NCBI RefSeq assembly: GCF_006716645.1
Contig: NZ_VFPL01000001.1
Location: 186,001 to 250,000, forward strand
Direction: 5' to 3'
Length of the DNA stretch: 64,000 bases
From: Arcticibacter tournemirensis
GTDB lineage: Bacteria; Bacteroidota; Bacteroidia; Sphingobacteriales; Sphingobacteriaceae
This document shows positions 9,266 to 17,571 of the stretch, in pieces. The translations under genes were made by a program, and so were the position numbers. The notes beneath the pieces are model-generated. The model saw only the letters and a program-made list of their open reading frames with translations. It was not told the origin of the DNA and ran no database searches. Position 1 is the first letter of the stretch. The number at the start of each line of letters is the position of its first letter.

Positions 9266-10042
9266 TTATACTACCGGCATCAGGCCGCCATCAACCAGGT
9301 AGTTTGTCCCTGTAAGGTACCTCGCCTCATCAGAGGCCAAAAATCCTACAAGATTTGCAACTTCTTCAGGTTCTGCCATCCTGCCCAGGGGTAGGTTCCC
9401 AACTTTTTCTACTAATGTTTTAGCAGCCTCATCCGTTGAAATGTTCATGGCTTCCGCCATATTGTCGATGAACTCCTCCATCAAAGGCGTTCTAACCACT
9501 CCCGGCGAAACAGTCAGCACGCGTATGCCCTTCGGGCCAAGTTCACCGGACAGACCTTTGCTGTAGGCATTAAGCGCAGCCTTAGCAGCCGAGTACGGTA
9601 TCGTTATGTCCCATAAAGGCAGCATAGCGGCGCCCGAAGAAATATTTATAATTACTCCGCTTTTTTGGGCAACCATTGACGGCAGTAAGGCCTTGTTAAT
9701 ACGGACTGCCGACATCAGGTTCAACTGAAATTCATGATTCCAATCTTCATCAGACAATGTACTGTAGCCTCCATTAGGGCTTGTGTTAGCACCAGCGTTA
9801 TTTATAATGATATCTACCCGGCCATACTTTTCAAGTAAATTTGCTGACACAGTCAATGCACCATCCGGCGTCGAAAGATCAGCTGCGATAAAATAGTGAT
9901 CATTTTCACCATCTTTTGGTGCAGTTCTGGCTGTAATTACAACCGTGGCACCTGCCCGATGTAATGTATCGGCAATAGCCTTTCCGATACCTTTAGTTCC
10001 ACCTGTAACCAAGGCAATTTTTTCATTTAGTGAGTAACTCAT
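9266..10042 (-). CDS. SDR family NAD(P)-dependent oxidoreductase, TetR-controlled
   Basis: This 258-aa classical SDR has TGGTKGIG near residue 14, NNAGA near residue 88, the catalytic Ser and YSAAKAAL (Y-x-x-x-K) near residue 155, and the tail LTGTNYLVDGGLMPVV. It clearly resembles the SDR at 3674-4468 and is probably a paralogue. A 24-bp operator-like palindrome at 10067-10090 lies 25 bp upstream of the start and matches the operator of the TetR gene next door. The SDR is therefore very likely repressed by that TetR protein. The substrate is unknown, though electrophile or quinone detoxification would fit. Confidence 0.9.
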   Translation of the reverse strand: MSYSLNEKIALVTGGTKGIGKAIADTLHRAGATVVITARTAPKDGENDHYFIAADLSTPDGALTVSANLLEKYGRVDIIINNAGANTSPNGGYSTLSDEDWNHEFQLNLMSAVRINKALLPSMVAQKSGVIINISSGAAMLPLWDITIPYSAAKAALNAYSKGLSGELGPKGIRVLTVSPGVVRTPLMEEFIDNMAEAMNISTDEAAKTLVEKVGNLPLGRMAEPEEVANLVGFLASDEARYLTGTNYLVDGGLMPVV

Positions 10043-10066
10043 AATTATTGTATTTGATTATAATTT

Positions 10067-10090
10067 ATTTTAAAGCGATTGATTTAAAAT
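10067..10090. promoter_or_regulatory. TetR operator copy upstream of the SDR gene
   Basis: ATTTTAAAGC-GATT-GATTTAAAAT: the half-sites differ by one base and share their core and spacer with the perfect palindrome at 10691-10734. It lies between the TetR gene and the SDR start, where a bound repressor would block SDR transcription. Confidence 0.75.
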
Positions 10091-10103
10091 GAGGTAAATT
10101 TTT

Positions 10104-10682
10104 TTACTGTTTTAATTGCCGGATAGATAAGCCAGCCATTTTGAGGATACGCTGACCATCCTTATGCATAATAAAAGAATTATACCACCCGGTAAACAAG
10201 CTATCCAAATAATCAGCTATTATATCAGCGTCTTCATGAGCTGCAATCTCGCCAGCCTCCTGTGCGTTCTCAACCATACGTTTTATAAACTGATGAACAT
10301 GATCATTATACTCATTGATCGCTTTCTGCACTTCAGGGTCACAGCCTTCAGTTTCAAAAGTTGCCTTTACACACAGGCAACTGTTTGGCTCTGATACAAT
10401 CGTTTTGGCCGCGTCATTTATAAAACTCTCCAGGGCTGCAAAAGGCGAATCAAAATTAGCTACACGTTTTTGCGCGGACTGTATCCGGCCATTAGTATAA
10501 TGCCTGATACATCTGATAAATAATTCATGTTTATCGCCTATACTATTATACAGGCTACTGATGTTTATCTGCATGGCATCAGTCAGGTCACGCATCGAAG
10601 TAGCTGCATAGCCCTTTCTCCAGAAAACTTCCATTGCTTTCTGAATTACCTCGTCTTCATTGAATTCCAGATTCCTTGCCAT
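10104..10682 (-). CDS. TetR/AcrR family transcriptional regulator
   Basis: The 192-aa protein starts with a typical TetR HTH: EVFWRKGYAATSMRDLTDAMQINISSLYNSIGDKHELF, i.e. G-Y-x-x-T-S-x-R-D-L and the S-L-Y-x-x-x-x-D-K-x-x-L-F recognition helix. The C-terminal ligand-binding helices are diverse, as usual. It is the upstream gene of a likely SDR unit on the same strand. Two matching palindromes, one over its own start and one before the SDR, indicate autoregulation and control of the SDR. The inducer is unknown. Confidence 0.92.
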   Translation of the reverse strand: MARNLEFNEDEVIQKAMEVFWRKGYAATSMRDLTDAMQINISSLYNSIGDKHELFIRCIRHYTNGRIQSAQKRVANFDSPFAALESFINDAAKTIVSEPNSCLCVKATFETEGCDPEVQKAINEYNDHVHQFIKRMVENAQEAGEIAAHEDADIIADYLDSLFTGWYNSFIMHKDGQRILKMAGLSIRQLKQ

Positions 10683-10690
10683 TGGGACAA

Positions 10691-10734
10691 AGATAGCATT
10701 ATTTTAAATCGATTGATTTAAAATAATGCTATCT
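10691..10734. promoter_or_regulatory. TetR autoregulatory operator (20-bp perfect arms)
   Basis: The arms 10691-10710 and 10715-10734 are perfect reverse complements of 20 bp with a 4-bp GATT spacer. The core ATTTTAAATC-GATT-GATTTAAAAT is repeated with one mismatch in front of the SDR gene. The site lies 9 bp upstream of the TetR start codon, so binding would repress tetR itself. Confidence 0.8.
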
Positions 10735-10974
10735 GATTGTAATTTTACGTCACCTTAGAGTTTATTTATACCACTTAAGTAATGTCCCGTCCGTCGCCCC
10801 GAGTAAAATTGGCCAGTCTTTTAATTGATGCACATGGATATTAACTGCACTTATGCGGATAATAATATAAACATCGTTGGCTTTAAAGGAGAGTTAGTGA
10901 TTGTATTCATTGTATTTGAAATAACAGCCATCTCACTTAATGGGTGAGATAGGTGTTATCGACAAAGTTATTAA

Positions 10975-11319
10975 TTATGCACCAGCTTTGATGATTGTTT
11001 CATTGGTTGCCATTGCAATATAGTTTGAAGTATCAAAAAATTTGGGCTCATCGGGATGCACCTTTGTTAAATAATTTTCCGATGTGAAGAAAGCGTTGAA
11101 ATCATCGAACGAGTCAAACGAGATTTCTACTACAGCATCATATAAAGGCTTAGGAAAACCTTCAGCTACTATAGGGTGGTTAACTACATACTTTCTAACG
11201 TAAAGTTCTACCTCAGGGATGGAACAGAATAAAGGAGCGTGGTGATTTTTGTGATAATCCACAAATTCTTCAAGGCTCATGCCTGGCAGTTTTTGCACTA
11301 AAAACGTAAATTTGATCAT
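10975..11319 (-). CDS. EthD domain protein
   Basis: The protein (114 aa) has the dimeric alpha/beta-barrel pattern of EthD: a first strand MIKFTFLVQKLPGMSLEEFVDYHKNHHAPLF with the H-x-x-x-H-A-P-L motif, a central strand YDAVVEISFDSFDDFNAFF, and a late D-x-x-x-F-F-D segment. Family members take part in degradation of ethers and other organics and may bind small metabolites. It stands alone on its strand, and its upstream region shows no obvious operator. Confidence 0.85.
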   Translation of the reverse strand: MIKFTFLVQKLPGMSLEEFVDYHKNHHAPLFCSIPEVELYVRKYVVNHPIVAEGFPKPLYDAVVEISFDSFDDFNAFFTSENYLTKVHPDEPKFFDTSNYIAMATNETIIKAGA

Positions 11320-11480
11320 TGTCTTTTTATAATCGCAAGGCAGCTATACATTGTATTACCGCTTTTTGATCTCATAGCCTAAATCCGATTTTCAATTTAC
11401 CAATTCCATTACCCTTATTATGATTCTTCCTGTATATTTGAGTTATATCCTATATCTCATAAAAGAACCAATAAACCGAC

Positions 11481-12140
11481 ATGAAAAAACAACTGCTGTT
11501 ACCATTACTACTTTTAGGACAGATCGCTTTAGGTCAGACAAACGAATTGATAAAAGTGGCAGGCACAAAATGCAGTTTAATTCCGCCATCTGGTTTTGTG
11601 ACTGCATCAGTAAACGGAATTTATCCGGAAGAGTCGAAAACGATTGAAGGAAAAATAAAAGACGCGTTACTGTCCACCGTATATGATAGTGCTCAGAACG
11701 ATGATCCACTAAGTGCCGCAACATTTTCAATAGACGTTACCAATACTGATTTTAAACTTATAAAGTATATATCGGGCAGTCTCATTTACTCTACAGACGG
11801 AAAGATCCCAACCGACAAGCCAACTTTAATTCTGGGCCACTCTATTGCCAAAGTTGCAGTTGATAATCAAAAAGAATACGCCGAAAAAAGACTTAAAAAG
11901 CTCCCCGGCGGAGAACGCCTCATTCTGAAGATAATTAAAGAAATAACTATAGACAATCTTAAAGGCTACGAAATTATTGCAGGCGGAAAAACCAAAGAAG
12001 ATAAAACCGAGATAATTTATCAGGTCATGCTGTTTGACGGCAAGGGCGACTATTATTTGATAGTTGGAACAACAAGGGAGGATACAGCACAAAATATCAA
12101 AACGTTTAAAAGCATAGCAAGAACATTTAAGCGAAAATAG
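11481..12140 (+). CDS. Secreted protein of unknown function (219 aa)
   Basis: I do not recognise the family. A short Sec signal peptide (MKKQLLLPLLLLGQIALGQ) is present, so the product is exported. The mature part is an alternating alpha/beta sequence with the conserved-looking GYEIIAGGKTKEDKTEIIYQVMLFDGKGDYYLIVGTT, which resembles PsbP/DUF1795-like domains in character. It ends in a basic tail. No neighbour suggests a role. Confidence 0.7.
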   Translation: MKKQLLLPLLLLGQIALGQTNELIKVAGTKCSLIPPSGFVTASVNGIYPEESKTIEGKIKDALLSTVYDSAQNDDPLSAATFSIDVTNTDFKLIKYISGSLIYSTDGKIPTDKPTLILGHSIAKVAVDNQKEYAEKRLKKLPGGERLILKIIKEITIDNLKGYEIIAGGKTKEDKTEIIYQVMLFDGKGDYYLIVGTTREDTAQNIKTFKSIARTFKRK

Positions 12141-12266
12141 AGAAAGGTTCTGTATGTGCCTGAACTTAGAAAGCAGCCTTCTCTCCTTTACGAGAACTAA
12201 TGAGTCTTTGTGAATAGATCATCACCAAACACACCCGGCACCGAGAAACTTCAAACTCATACCATT

Positions 12267-12779
12267 ATGGGCAAAATAGTTTTTGCAGCTATACTTTGTT
12301 TATTATCATCATGTAAGTCTGCCTCACGGTATACGTATGATGAGCAAAAATATAACCTCATAATTGAGTATAACCCCTGGATAAAAATTGACCTTAATAA
12401 TAGAGTGGCGATAATGGAATTTCATGACTTCAAGTCGGTCGATACTCTTGACTTGACGACAGCAAGTATAGACGCCATAAAAAGTTCTTTTGAAAAGAAT
12501 AGAATTGGCATTATCCACGGAGATGTAAGCTACGGTGATCCTTTAGAGCTTCCTGCATGGGGGCTGAAAGTTAAGATTTTTAGGGCTGAGAAATTGCAGG
12601 CATACTTATCCATATTTAACGAAATCCATTTCAATAATAGTCCTGTATCTGATGGTGATAAACATGCGTTTCGTTTTAAAGACGAAATATATCGTGTTTT
12701 GGAAAAAAGCAAAAAGTTCAAAGCAGTAAAAGAGAAATGTAGGGAACAACAAAAGAAAAGTAATGAATATCTGATGTGA
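12267..12779 (+). CDS. Lipoprotein of unknown function (170 aa)
   Basis: I chose the ATG at 12267 because it begins a lipoprotein signal (MGKIVFAAILCLLSSC, lipobox LLSSC), while the in-frame ATG at 12210 would add 19 polar residues before it. The remaining protein has a beta-rich first half and a lysine-rich C-terminus (FKAVKEKCREQQKKSNEYLM). I recognise no family. It sits at the edge of the decayed region that begins at about 12.84 kb. Confidence 0.6.
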   Translation: MGKIVFAAILCLLSSCKSASRYTYDEQKYNLIIEYNPWIKIDLNNRVAIMEFHDFKSVDTLDLTTASIDAIKSSFEKNRIGIIHGDVSYGDPLELPAWGLKVKIFRAEKLQAYLSIFNEIHFNNSPVSDGDKHAFRFKDEIYRVLEKSKKFKAVKEKCREQQKKSNEYLM

Positions 12780-12840
12780 TTGCAGTGTGGTAAAGGGCTG
12801 CCAGGTGGCTTGAATGGTCTGGCTGCCGGCTGGGTTAGAT

Positions 12841-13341
12841 GGGTTTAATGGACAGAGACAGCAAAGAAATATTTTACAAAAAGCTGGGATATAAATTCTT
12901 GGAACCCCGAAGGGCTCTATCAGGCCATTAAAAACAAACACTTTCTGATAAATTGCCTAATTTTACAAAAGAGGCAGAAGATCTGGAAACAGATGTCGAA
13001 AAATGGACATACCTGTTAAAGAATATGAGCCGTTTAGATCAGATCCCGGTCTATCTGAACAAGCGGATATTTCAGCGGATTTTCCAGATAGCAGAAATAA
13101 GTAACTTAACACCGGAGGAGCAAACCATGTACGAAGCAAGTTTAAAAGATAAGTGGGATTACGAAAACGTTCTTGCCACTGCAATGAGAGAGAGTAAGCT
13201 AGAAGGTAAACTTGAAGGCGAGCGGAAGGGTGAACTTAAAGCAAAACTCGAAACTGCCCGCGAATGAAAGCTGCAGGACTGTCGATATCGCAGATTGCAC
13301 AGTTCACCAAGCTCTCAGTCGAAGAGATCAATAAGCTATAA
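12841..13341 (+). pseudogene. Rpn-type nuclease, broken C-terminal copy 1
   Basis: This piece repeats the 3' part of the intact Rpn-type gene at 16328-17218 (from its position 16741 on) with few substitutions. About 50 unrelated bases interrupt it near 12900-12950, and one A is missing at about 13264 (GCGAATG against GCGAAATG in the intact copy), which shifts the frame. An open frame at 12953-13267 encodes the middle part only. The catalytic half (PD-(D/E)xK) is absent, so it cannot be an active nuclease. The KLEG repeat is shorter here than in the intact gene. Confidence 0.85.
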
Positions 13342-13366
13342 TTATTAAGATTCAGCAATAACTCAC

Positions 13367-13387
13367 AAGCCCGCCTACGCCGGGCTT
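13367..13387 (+). terminator. Terminator after Rpn copy 1
   Basis: AAGCCCG and CGGGCTT pair over a 7-nt loop, followed by TGTTGTTTTT. An almost identical hairpin follows the third Rpn copy at 17572-17592, showing that the terminator was duplicated with the gene end. Confidence 0.65.
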
Positions 13388-13419
13388 TGTTGTTTTTAAG
13401 CATAGGCTCCGGCTTTGCT

Positions 13420-13530
13420 GAATGAGAACTTCCCCTTACCGGAACCCATAACAATGATAGATTTCCGGGATGCAGTACTTCAGTTTGCAGTGCGGGCCAC
13501 ATCATGTATTCCCTCGATAGTCTCATACAC
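13420..13530 (+). repeat. Decayed copy of the promoter/leader repeat
   Basis: The stretch CTTACCGGAACCCATAACAATG, then ATAGATTTCCGGGATGCAG, is a shortened copy of the repeats at 15538-15830 and 26826-27100. The palindrome is degraded here and the TATCTTTG box is missing, so the promoter is probably dead. Confidence 0.55.
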
Positions 13531-13565
13531 CATGCTAAAACAAGGATGGCTTACAACAAATAACA

Positions 13566-13597
13566 AACGCCTGGCTCTACTAAAAGAACCAGGCGTT
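13566..13597. terminator. Hairpin terminator
   Basis: AACGCCTGG pairs perfectly with CCAGGCGTT; with one mismatch the stem extends to 13 bp. It is followed by TTAAGTTTATT. No intact gene ends just before it, so it probably belonged to a lost gene. Confidence 0.6.
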
Positions 13598-13805
13598 TTA
13601 AGTTTATTCAATTCGAACGGCTAACGAGAGTACTTCACGTTCACATTTGAGTGATTTTCAACATTCCTTTGCTTCTCAAAAGCAAAGGAAATAATCGCCT
13701 TTTGCATTTTACTGTCGAGATATTTACCTATAATTGAAAACTTTTCCTTAGGAATCTTCTAAAACCTTAAATAGTTTCATTTTTCGCTACCTTAAAACCA
13801 CCTTT

Positions 13806-13958
13806 TCATTTGAGGCTGTTACCAAACAAGAACAGAAACTGTTCAATATTTTCTGCGGGAGTATTGAAGGACAAAGCAAGTTCATTCATTGTTCTTAAAC
13901 AGGCAGGGTAATAATCCACAGCAAAGAAAAATACATGAGCTTCTATTAAGGTCCAGTG
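13806..13958 (-). pseudogene. C-terminal fragment of an unidentified protein
   Basis: On the minus strand a frame of 50 codons ends in TGA at 13806. It reads HWTLIEAHVFFFAVDYYP, then ACLRTMNELALSFNTPAEN, then IEQFLFLFGNSLK. Two stops lie just upstream of it, so it is only a remnant. The composition looks like real protein and not a shadow frame, but I do not recognise the family. The rest of 13625-13994 holds nothing else. Confidence 0.4.
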
Positions 13959-13994
13959 TCATTATAACGACTTACGATCTTTTTTTATGTACTC

Positions 13995-14471
13995 TTATGC
14001 AAGACTTTCTCCTATTAATAGGTGGGTACTTAGAACAATCCTGTTCCATAGGTTGATGGTAGTAACTGCCATTATAATATCTGCAATTTGGGTTTCGCTA
14101 AAAAATTGTAAGGCTTTTGTGTAGGTTTCATCTGTTAATCCTTTTTGTTGGATTAACGTTATCTCTTCCGTTACTGCCAACACTACTTTTTCTTCTTCCG
14201 TAAAAACACCTTCAACTTCTTTCCAAGCACTTAGCAAGAAAATACGTTGATTGGTTTCACCACTTTTAATTGCGTCTTGAGTGTGAATATTAATACAAAA
14301 CGCACACCCGTTTATTTGTGAAGCACGGATTTTGATGAGTTCTTTGGTAGTTTTGGAGATAGAACACTGTGATAAATAGGTTTCTAAACCAATAATTGCT
14401 TTCAGAGCATTTGGAGCTACTGCTTTAATGTTAAACCGTTTTTGCATTGTACTTCTTTTAAAATTGTTCAC
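13995..14471 (-). CDS. Carboxymuconolactone decarboxylase (AhpD-like) family protein
   Basis: The 158-aa protein carries the AhpD core: LIKIRASQINGCAFCINIHTQDAIKSGET, with the redox CxxC pair (CAFC) and the following H. Family members are CMD-like or alkylhydroperoxidase-like and use the CxxC in peroxide defence. It lies 43 bp downstream of a Crp/Fnr regulator gene on the same strand, so the two likely form one unit responding to oxidative or solvent stress. An in-frame ATG at 14447 (MQKRFNIK) is a slightly shorter alternative start. Confidence 0.9.
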   Translation of the reverse strand: MNNFKRSTMQKRFNIKAVAPNALKAIIGLETYLSQCSISKTTKELIKIRASQINGCAFCINIHTQDAIKSGETNQRIFLLSAWKEVEGVFTEEEKVVLAVTEEITLIQQKGLTDETYTKALQFFSETQIADIIMAVTTINLWNRIVLSTHLLIGESLA

Positions 14472-14513
14472 TACAAAATTGAAAAATGCTAAAACGGAAA
14501 AACTTAAACTGGT

Positions 14514-15089
14514 TTAAGAAATGCCCCTCTTACGGATCTCGCTTAAATATTCGGGGGTAAATCCTAAATATGATGCGATTAAGTACTGGGGAACACGCTG
14601 TACAAATTCAGGATGATTCCTAACAGCCTGGAAATAAAATGCTTCTTTCGAAAACGTAAAAAGATATTGAATACGCCTTTGAGCCGCTGCATAAGCCCGC
14701 TGGTAGACAAAACGGAAATACCGTTCCATTATCGGAAATGCCGTTAATAATTTTTCTTGATTGTCCTGTGATATATAAAGTATTGTTGATTGCTCTACGG
14801 CTTGAATATAAAAATCTGAAGGGATTTTATTTTCGTAGGCAAAGTTGTCAGTAAGCCACCAGGTTTCTATCGCAAATTCGGTTGTTTGTTCAGTCCCTTT
14901 CTCGTTGATGAAAAACTTCCGTAGCAACCCTTTTAATACAAAGTAATGGTGTTTGCAAATTTGGCCCTCCTCTAATAAGTTTTCTTTTTTAGCTACATCT
15001 TTGGTATCAAAGAATTTTTTTATCTCTTCAAATTCCTCATCAGAAATTTGTGCGAATTTTTCTATATGGTCTTTTAGAATATTCAACAT
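14514..15089 (-). CDS. Crp/Fnr family transcriptional regulator
   Basis: Residues about 30-115 form a cyclic-nucleotide-binding-like jelly roll (LLEEGQICKHHYFVLKGLLRKF...TEFAIETWWLTDNF). The C-terminus has the short Bacteroidota-type HTH (VPQYLIASYLGFTPEYLSEIRKR). These regulators often lack true cAMP binding residues. It lies 43 bp upstream of an AhpD-like gene on the same strand, its probable target. A 16-bp perfect inverted repeat lies 124 bp upstream of its start. Confidence 0.9.
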   Translation of the reverse strand: MLNILKDHIEKFAQISDEEFEEIKKFFDTKDVAKKENLLEEGQICKHHYFVLKGLLRKFFINEKGTEQTTEFAIETWWLTDNFAYENKIPSDFYIQAVEQSTILYISQDNQEKLLTAFPIMERYFRFVYQRAYAAAQRRIQYLFTFSKEAFYFQAVRNHPEFVQRVPQYLIASYLGFTPEYLSEIRKRGIS

Positions 15090-15212
15090 TAGGTTTAAAA
15101 GAGTTTTGTTTTTTTAGATTACAGGTACCGAATAGCCTACACATACCCGTATTCCACTCTTCGAAGATAACATATTTAAGTATCGATTAAATGCGTTTCC
15201 ATAGTTAGGGAC

Positions 15213-15249
15213 ATATGGTTCAAAAAGTCATTCACTTTTTGAACCATAT
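15213..15249. repeat. Perfect 16-bp inverted repeat
   Basis: The arms ATATGGTTCAAAAAGT (15213-15228) and its exact reverse complement (15234-15249) enclose a 5-nt loop. It lies upstream of the Crp/Fnr gene and could be an operator, a transcription terminator or the end of a lost mobile element. The sequence alone does not decide. Confidence 0.6.
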
Positions 15250-15383
15250 CTAATTATATTAGAATGGAGATTCCGGAGATGCTGGTTCTTCGTATCCGTG
15301 TCCCGTAAGTAGGTTCCCGGAAGCCGGCATTCCGGTGCTATCCCTTCATTACTGGATTTATGTAAAAGAAAAAGAAAGCAAGA

Positions 15384-15533
15384 CAAAAAAGAGGGATACC
15401 CTCTTTTGTTCGCCTGCAGGTGAAAGAAGATCAGACCCCACATCTGGATATCACCCTTGAACTGCCCCGGGATATACGGATTATCCTTCAGGGACAGGTG
15501 AGTGCTGAATATATCAAAAGTCTTCTTGCATGA
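15384..15533 (+). pseudogene. IS66-type TnpA C-terminal remnant
   Basis: The frame ending in TGA at 15531-15533 reads FVRLQVKEDQTPHLDITLEL, then PRDIRIILQGQVSAEYIKSLLA. This is the style of IS66 accessory protein TnpA C-termini (a 'leLxLPxGxRI...V...YLxxLL' end). No tnpB or tnpC follows; the sequence goes straight into a promoter repeat. The assignment is by resemblance only. Confidence 0.45.
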
Positions 15534-15537
15534 GCCC

Positions 15538-15582
15538 TTACGGGAACCCGCAACCACCCTTCCCCGCCTCTCAGTATCTTTG
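15538..15582 (+). promoter_or_regulatory. Repeated promoter module (palindrome plus -7 box), copy 1
   Basis: TTACGGGAACCCGCAA (15538-15553, one mismatch from a perfect palindrome) is followed after 21 nt by TATCTTTG (15575-15582), a Bacteroidota -7 box, and then CCCTATAGAACCAA. The same arrangement occurs at 24381 and 26844. Here it drives only gene remnants. Confidence 0.65.
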
Positions 15583-15594
15583 CCCTATAGAACC

Positions 15595-15870
15595 AACAAA
15601 ATGATGAATTTCTGAATGTAGCACTTCAATTTACGGCGTGAGCAGAAAAGCAGTGTAAAACTTTTCTTCCCTCTGCCTCTTGCAAAGCATCGTCCCCATC
15701 CTTACATTTACATAAACCTTCAAACGCTATTTTCCTTTCCCTGATACCGGTAAAAGGGTCGGCCATCGAAATCAAAGTAGTAGTCGGCACGATTTCGTTA
15801 CTGTTGTGGAATATTCAAGAATATAATGAAAGTACTGTTATTCTCCTTAAATACATAAGTGCCTGGTAAC
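15595..15870 (+). repeat. Decayed leader/gene repeat, paralogous to 26900-27100
   Basis: The stretch repeats, with many small changes, the DNA at 26900-27100 (shared blocks such as TTACATTTACATA, CCTTCAAAC and TTTTCCTTTCCCTGAT). From about 15805 it continues with a piece matching the start of the ASCH gene at 23892 (ATGAAAGTACTGTTAT). It then stops in frame at once. No intact gene lies in 15090-15870. Confidence 0.6.
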
Positions 15871-16215
15871 ATGAAAATAAGATATTATATCCTTATTATA
15901 TTTTATGTGTTCTGTCTTTCATCTTTCAATATAGGAATGCAGATTAAGGACTACCTATATCATCTAAGTCAGTTTGATACCTTAACGAGTAGTTTCAGCT
16001 TCATCTTTGAGGGATTTATTCAAATGATTTACTTGTTGTTACTATTGTGGCTGGCTGTAGCATCAGGAACTTACGCCTTCGTTAAAAAAAGAATGGCAAG
16101 AGGAGATACTTCTAACACGATAATGAAAGAGTGGTTACTTGGAGCGAAGCTATCGCTGCTCTCTGTGCTAGCATTATTCATTATAGTTTCACTTATAATG
16201 TTTCTCGAACTATGA
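15871..16215 (+). CDS. Small integral membrane protein (114 aa)
   Basis: From the ATG at 15871 the protein has three hydrophobic segments (about residues 4-23, 44-66 and 88-113) and few polar residues, so it is an inner-membrane protein. A GTG at 15859 could add four residues. I recognise no family. It sits among decayed genes but its frame is intact and its start follows the remnant of the ASCH repeat. Confidence 0.5.
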   Translation: MKIRYYILIIFYVFCLSSFNIGMQIKDYLYHLSQFDTLTSSFSFIFEGFIQMIYLLLLLWLAVASGTYAFVKKRMARGDTSNTIMKEWLLGAKLSLLSVLALFIIVSLIMFLEL

Positions 16216-16327
16216 AGTTCAATATCTTTCGGGAAATCGCAATTTCCCCAAAAGTGACCCCGATCATTTCCCTGCTTCTGCAAAGCTCCTAACTTAGCTA
16301 TACCAAACATTATTATTCAAGCAGAAC

Positions 16328-17218
16328 ATGGGCAGATATTTTGACCCACTGACGGACTGGTCATTCAAACGGCTGTTCGGAGGCGAGCCTGGCAAGGAGA
16401 TCCTGATCGAATTTTTAAACGACCTGTTTGCCGGCGAAAAGGTGATCACCGATCTGGTATACGGTCCCGGCGAACATAACGGGCCAGCTAGCGATAAAAA
16501 GAAAGTAGTTTTCGACCTTTTTTGTACCGGGAATAAGGGTGAAAAATTCATTGTGGAGATGCAGCGCGGTCGGCAGGATTTTTTCCGGGAGCGGTCAATC
16601 TTCTATACATCCCGGGTAATCAGCGACCAACTACCGGCAGGAATGGAGCATTTCAGCTATGACATTCCCGAAGTATACCTCATCGCCATCCTGGAGTTCC
16701 GGATGGATAAGGAACCCTCAGAACAATATTTCCATAATATCTGTTTAATGGACAGAGACAGCAAAGAAATATTTTACAAAAAGCTGGGGTATAAGTTTAT
16801 AGAATTGCCTAATTTTACAAAAGAGGCAGAAGATCTGGAAACAGATGTCGAAAAATGGACGTACCTGTTAAAGAATATGAGCCGTTTAGATCAGATCCCG
16901 GTCTATCTGAACAAGCGGATATTTCAGCGGATCTTCCAGATAGCAGAAATAAGTAATTTAACACCGGAGGAACAAACGATGTACGAAGCAAGTTTAAAAG
17001 ATAAGTGGGATTACGAAAACGTTCTTGCCACTGCAATGAGAGAGAGTAAGCTAGAAGGTAAGCTAGAAGGTAAACTTGAAGGCAAACTTGAAGGCAGACT
17101 AGAAGGTGAGCTTAAAGCGAAACTCGAAACTGCCCGCGAAATGAAAGCTGCAGGACTGTCGATATCGCAGATCGCACAGTTCACCAAGCTTTCAATTGAG
17201 GAGATCAATAAGCTATAG
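16328..17218 (+). CDS. Rpn family recombination-promoting nuclease / putative transposase (PD-(D/E)xK)
   Basis: The 296-aa protein starts MGRYFDPLTDWSFKRLFGGE, the hallmark N-terminus of the Rpn/PDDEXK_2 family. The nuclease core shows D63 (VVFDLF) and E77-x-Q79 (FIVEMQ), the PD-(D/E)xK residues. The middle is helical (ETDVEKWTYLLKNMSRLDQIP). The C-terminus has five KLEG/RLEG tetrapeptides, encoded by 12-bp tandem repeats, then MKAAGLSISQIAQFTKLSIEEI, a small HTH-like end. Rpn proteins cut DNA and promote recombination; some act in phage defence. It is the only complete one of three copies here. Confidence 0.88.
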   Translation: MGRYFDPLTDWSFKRLFGGEPGKEILIEFLNDLFAGEKVITDLVYGPGEHNGPASDKKKVVFDLFCTGNKGEKFIVEMQRGRQDFFRERSIFYTSRVISDQLPAGMEHFSYDIPEVYLIAILEFRMDKEPSEQYFHNICLMDRDSKEIFYKKLGYKFIELPNFTKEAEDLETDVEKWTYLLKNMSRLDQIPVYLNKRIFQRIFQIAEISNLTPEEQTMYEASLKDKWDYENVLATAMRESKLEGKLEGKLEGKLEGRLEGELKAKLETAREMKAAGLSISQIAQFTKLSIEEINKL

Positions 17219-17276
17219 CAGTAATGCGGGCCTCACAGATGGCGAAATCAGTAATTTAGCAGCCGAAGAAAAAGAG

Positions 17277-17546
17277 ATGTCCGAAGCAAATATAAAAGAC
17301 AAACCTAGTGATGATGACTTTTTTACAAGAGCCTTTGGAAACATCCCTTTCGCGAAGTGGGATTACGAAAACGTTCTTGCCACTGCAATGAGAGAGAGTA
17401 AGCTAGAAGGTAAACTTGAAGGCAGACTAGAAGGTGAGCTTAAAGCGAAACTCGAAACTGCCCGCGAAATGAAAGCTGCAGGACTGTCGATATCGCAGAT
17501 TGCACAGTTCACCAAGCTTTCAATCGAAGAGATCAATAAGCTATAA
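17277..17546 (+). pseudogene. C-terminal-only copy of the Rpn-type nuclease (copy 3)
   Basis: Directly behind the intact gene, a second C-terminus was duplicated in tandem. After 59 bases of joined sequence an ATG at 17277 opens 89 codons. They begin MSEANIKDKPSDDDFFTRAF and then match the intact protein from WDYENVLATAMRES to the last residue, with only three KLEG-type repeats. There is no nuclease domain. It could be a dead duplication, or a free C-terminal domain comparable to the short RpnS proteins known from other rpn genes. Confidence 0.7.
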
Positions 17547-17571
17547 TTATTAATATTCAGCAATAAATCAC

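Noticed and set aside
15228-15557. A 109-codon minus-strand frame
   Set aside because: Its composition is random-looking, it starts inside the inverted repeat, and the plus strand of the same area gives a better IS66-type remnant.
16815-17036. Minus-strand frame of 73 codons repeated in both Rpn copies
   Set aside because: It is the antisense shadow of the duplicated Rpn coding sequence; its repetition follows from the gene duplication.
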